Source of the DNA: Linum tenue
Taxonomy: Eukaryota; Streptophyta; Magnoliopsida; Malpighiales; Linaceae
NCBI GenBank assembly: GCA_946122785.1
Contig: CAMGYJ010000002.1
Span: forward strand, 11,482,839-11,546,838
Reading direction: 5' to 3'
DNA length: 64,000 bases
The notes below the pieces were generated by a model. It saw nothing but the letters and a program-made list of their open reading frames with translations, was not told the DNA's origin and did no database searches. This document shows positions 59,282 through 64,000 of this stretch, piece by piece. Both the position numbers and the translations under genes were made by a program. Each line of letters opens with the position of its first letter. Position 1 is the first letter of the stretch.

Positions 59282-60934
59282 GAAGGAGGATACTGAACGA
59301 TGCGCTGAGGGCCATCGTGAATGCGGAAAAGAGAGGGAAGGCCTCGGTGGAGCTCAAGCCGATTTCCACTGTCATGTCGTCTTTCCTCAATATCATGAAA
59401 GATCGAGGTAACTAACTGACTCCTTCTGGATCCAATCTTCTTCCCACCCCCTTTTGTTGTCCCATTCCGCGGCTGCGATATTTGAATTGTGTATTTCCAG
59501 TTTTCAGCTTAGAATCGAGGTAGGTTTCGTTTCCGGGACTGGGTGGCGGTTAAATTGAGATTGTATATTGTAATTCTGAGTGACTGACCTTGGTGTTTCC
59601 TTTCTTTGATTGGTCCCCTTTATCAATCCTTGGTGGCTAGTATTTAGTTTTTGTTAAAGGGGTCGAATGGAATGCAGCTAGAATGCGAATGCAGTTAAAA
59701 TGGAAACTGGTAGTGTCCTTCACGGGTTTTCTTAGAACTTCTGGAGAGTTGCATTGAATGTTGAGAATCAAACCCGAATGATGTCTGCATTAGATGGAAC
59801 ACTGGAGGGTTGTAGACAATTGAATTTCAGGGTTTATATCAGGTAGATTCCTGTCTCTCTCGCTGGGTTAGGGTTTTTGTCGCCCATTATTACATTAAGG
59901 TGGAAAGATACAGAAGCAAATGACTGAAGAAAACTGTATGTTTCAGCAGAACAGAACCTCATCGTCTCAATGTACGTATGGTCATTGTTATAACAGCAAG
60001 TTTTTAGGTACGTAGAGCTGGTTCCTTTTTTTTGTTTTTTTTGTTTTAGCTAGAATCTCTCAACTTCTTCAGAGACACATAGATGAGAAACGAGTACAAG
60101 GTGTTGGATGGGAGTGGAAATAGGTCATAGGGAGTATATGTTCTCAGCATCTAATCAGCTGTTGCTGCTTTGGATTCCGTGGGAGTGGAGGGGATGCAAA
60201 GTGCAATTTTGTTGGAAGGTATACTAGAAAATTGTTATCCATCTTTTTGTTAAGCGCCTTTGATCTTCTTGAGTGACAGCAACTCAACTTAAGAGTATTT
60301 CAGACTACTGAATGATTGCTGTCTTATGGCACCTGCAAGTATCTGAATATGTTTAGAACTTAGAGCTCATGCTGTATTCTGATCTACTTGAATAGCTTTG
60401 ATGGTTAGGTAAGAGTTGTTTCACTCTTCTGGTTATTTCTTAGATTGTGACATTTATCGTCAGTTTTATTGATTCGGACTAGAAAAGAAGCTCTTATCAG
60501 CTTTAGTAGAGCGGGTTTTGTGTACTCTTATATGTTTCAGTCTCTTCAACTCCTTATATTTTCAACATTTACAGGATACATTAAAAATTATCAAGTATTT
60601 GATCCACATAGAGTGGGGAGGATATCGGTTGAACTACAAGGGAGGGTAAGAGACTGCAAGGCTCTTACTTACAGACAAGATATCAAGGCGAAGGACATAG
60701 AAACATACACAAAGCAAACTCTTCCAACACGTCAGGTTCGGGATGAAGTTTCAGTTTGCAATCATTCCATTTTCCTAAACATGAGATTTTGATTGATTTA
60801 TGGGTTTCCTTCTCATTTCTCCTCTCGATATGCAGTGGGGTTATGTAGTGATCACTACTCCGGATGGCGTACTGGATCACGAGGAGGCAATTAAGCGGAA
60901 TGTCGGGGGTCAGGTTCTTGGTTACTTTCATTAG
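59278..60934 (+). CDS. RPS15A: Ribosomal protein S15a (uS8 family), type II, probably mitochondrial
   Basis: Three exons, 59278-59407, 60575-60735 and 60836-60934, with GT-AG introns and closing phases give 129 aa, the family length. The protein begins [20 protein letters not shown] and ends [19 protein letters not shown]. It matches cytosolic S15a in NDAL, NAEKRGK, GRISVEL and DHEEA, but the middle ([20 protein letters not shown]) and the MGRRIL start are those of the divergent plant 'type II' S15a. Type II proteins are thought to replace the lost mitochondrial S8 (established literature, recalled). The first intron is long (1,167 bp). It is divergent from the F-box gene and convergent with the methyltransferase gene 388 bp downstream. 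Confidence 0.93.
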
Positions 60935-61322
60935 AACCCCAGTCTAGATTCTCTGTAATACTACTAGATATTACTGCACAAGAAGAGAAACCGTTTCCTG
61001 TACCCTATTGAATTGCATGCTTTCTGTTGAAAAGGACTGGATTGTTAAAGTTGCACTTTAGTTCGCTCGTATCACTGGAATACTGAAACTGCTCCACAAT
61101 CACTCCTTTAATTTCAGATCGGTTATATGCTTAGTACAAGAGTTGGATCTATCCGTCTATTGTTTGCTCTATGTTTGGCATACAGAAATTATGTCAGGAC
61201 TTGTTTCATTGACAAGAGTATGGCCTCTATGATGAATCAATGGTACCACTTTATTCTTCAACAAAGTAAAGAGTCAATGCTGAAATGTAACAAGAGTCGA
61301 GGTGCAAACATGTTAAAAGGTT

Positions 61323-62439
<1,117 letters not shown>

Positions 62440-62653
62440 ATCTGGATTCTAACCTGATCTCCAGACTTCCAAGCAGCTGATCAGTTTCGATTCACAGGAT
62501 TCAACCCTGGAGATTATGGGATGCAGAGATAGATGAGAAGTCGTGGGAGTTGGTAGAAAGGGACAGGAAAATGGTCGTTATTATCTAGGCAAAATGGGAC
62601 AAGAAATGGTATTGGAAAAGAAAACTTCTATTTTGGGGCTTTCCCAATTTAAA

Positions 62654-63785
62654 GAGTTAATGACATGGTAGGTCACTGAGAATAATTAAAAAAAAGTTCA
62701 ACAAGCACTCAAAATATTTAAATTCATTGATAGTATTTCAGTTTATTAAAATCGTTCACGTTTGGTCACTCTCCGTCCAATTCCGTTAACTTTGGCTGAT
62801 GTGGCAGTCAACTTTAACGTTCAAGTTTGGTCACTCGAAATATTTAAATCCATTGGTGGTACTTCTGTTTACTGAAACCGTTAACGTTTGGTCACTCTCC
62901 GTCCAACTCCGTTAACTTTGGCTGATGTGGTACTCAACTTTCAAAGTTGACTGTTAACTTAGTGAACTAAAAAATTATTACAAATTACGTTTGGTCACTC
63001 TAACGTTCAAGTTTGGTCACTCGAAATATTTAAATCCATTGGTGGTACTTCTGTTTACTGAAACCGTTCACGTTTGGTCACTCTCCGTCCAACTCCGTTA
63101 ACTTTGGCTGATGTGGTAGTCAACTTTCAAAGTTGACTGTTAACTTAGTGAACTAAAAAATTATTACAAATTAAAAAAATAAACTTTTATATTTTCCGCC
63201 TCATTATTACATTCATAAAAAAATAAAAAAACCTAATTTCTTTTCTACAAACCCCCATACCCTACCCGTCCCAACAAACAAGCAAAATAGAAAAAATCGA
63301 TCACCACGATGTTCGAGCAATTGAAAAAGTAAAGATTGCAGAAATTGAAGCAAAGAAGTCAGGGAGTCCCTAATTTTTCTCACTTGAGCCATGGGCTGGG
63401 AAGGAACGACGAGAGTGTCGACGACGTCAACGAGGAGAGCCTTGTGGGTGACGCGGCGGTGGTGGAGGTTGGGTCGGGTAGGGTATGGGGTTTGTATAAA
63501 AGAAATTAGGTTTTTTATTATTTTTTATTTTTTAATGAATGTAATAATGAGGTGAAAATATAAAACTTTATTTTTTATTTTAATAATTTTTGAGTTGCCA
63601 CGTCACTAAGTTAATGGTCAACTTTGAGAGTTGACTGCCACATCAGTCAAAGTTAACGGAGTTGGACGAAGAGTGACCAAACATGAACAGTTTCAGTAAA
63701 CTGAAGTACCATCAATGGATTTAAATATTTCGAGTGACCAAACTTGAACTTTTTTGTAATCTCAGTGACCAACCATGCAATTAAC
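62654..63785. mobile_element. Long-inverted-repeat element (gttaatgacatgg...ccatgcaattaac)
   Basis: Ends 'gttaatgacatggtaggtca' and 'tgaccaaccatgcaattaac' are inverted, and similarity continues inward for about 300 bp on the right (63470-63785) and 600 bp on the left (62654-63265). The left arm is longer because a 186-bp unit is tandemly duplicated (starting at about 62818 and 63004). The spacer (63266-63469) is unrelated. A direct repeat cccaatttaaa lies outside both ends (62643-62653 and 63786-63796), which is unusually long for a target duplication. Confidence 0.8.
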
Positions 63786-63796
63786 CCCAATTTAAA

Positions 63797-64000
63797 TAGG
63801 GTAGAATAGTAGCTAGTGGTAAAACAGATAACCTCTCTCGCATATGAAGAGTTTTTCGGTAGAAACCTAGAATTAGGTTTTCTTGGAATCTAGTGTTTCA
63901 ATTTTCTGAGCGTACCACTACGTCTTTCATCACAGTCCAACAAGGATAAGAAAGTTGTGATCTCTTTATATGTGTGCTTCCTTTCGAGCGAGGTCTGTTA
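63797..64000. other. No gene seen
   Basis: Short end of the window with no recognisable feature; it may be the flank of a gene lying outside. Confidence 0.4.

Overview
The window is nuclear DNA of a flowering plant, most likely a eudicot. Evidence: short exons with GT-AG introns, TTTAGGG-type telomeric repeats, plant-specific families (FAR1-type Mutator transposase, caffeoyl-CoA O-methyltransferase-like enzymes, type-II S15a, F-box/LRR protein), and many layers of plant transposons. Gene density is low and most of the window is transposon-derived.

Layout. 1-4.9 kb: two diverged copies of one segment, each with an interstitial telomeric tract, plus short repeats and a MITE. 5-10.2 kb: a divergent pair, a four-exon FAR1/Mutator-like (MULE) transposase on the minus strand (828 aa) and a nine-exon Ulp1-protease-like gene on the plus strand (about 376 aa), separated by 564 bp. 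10.2-19.4 kb: a minisatellite, an intact and a decayed 'putative plant transposon protein' reading frame, LTR-like sequence and a Copia remnant. 19.6-21.9 kb: a caffeoyl-CoA O-methyltransferase-like gene (minus) whose second exon is split by a 1,031-bp element with an exact 10-bp target duplication. 22-36 kb: hAT, Tourist-like, CACTA-like and nested elements, and LTR-like AT-rich DNA, with no convincing host gene. 36-37.4 kb: 5'-truncated LINE. 37.9-43.4 kb: complete but inactivated Copia element with both LTRs. 44-54 kb: Ty3/gypsy and LINE remains. 54.9-62.4 kb: the host-gene island, with an F-box/LRR gene (minus), the S15a-type ribosomal protein gene (plus) and an intact caffeoyl-CoA O-methyltransferase-like gene (minus). 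Two Mutator-like non-autonomous elements sit between the F-box and ribosomal genes, and a long inverted repeat follows at 62.7-63.8 kb.

How it fits together. The two methyltransferase genes share four intron positions and phases and are paralogues about 40 kb apart in the same orientation; the distal copy is interrupted, the proximal one looks functional. The F-box and ribosomal protein genes resemble an Arabidopsis chromosome 4 neighbour pair (At4g29420/At4g29430, recalled and not checked), which would make them an ancestral pair pushed apart by transposons.

The best candidate for an undescribed system is the transposase/Ulp1-like pair: both frames can be spliced open, the transposase keeps its DDE residues, and the Ulp1-like protein has serine at the expected catalytic cysteine. 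Three non-autonomous elements with about 9-10-bp target duplications lie in the same window. All splice models come from reading the sequence only; no database search or expression data was available.
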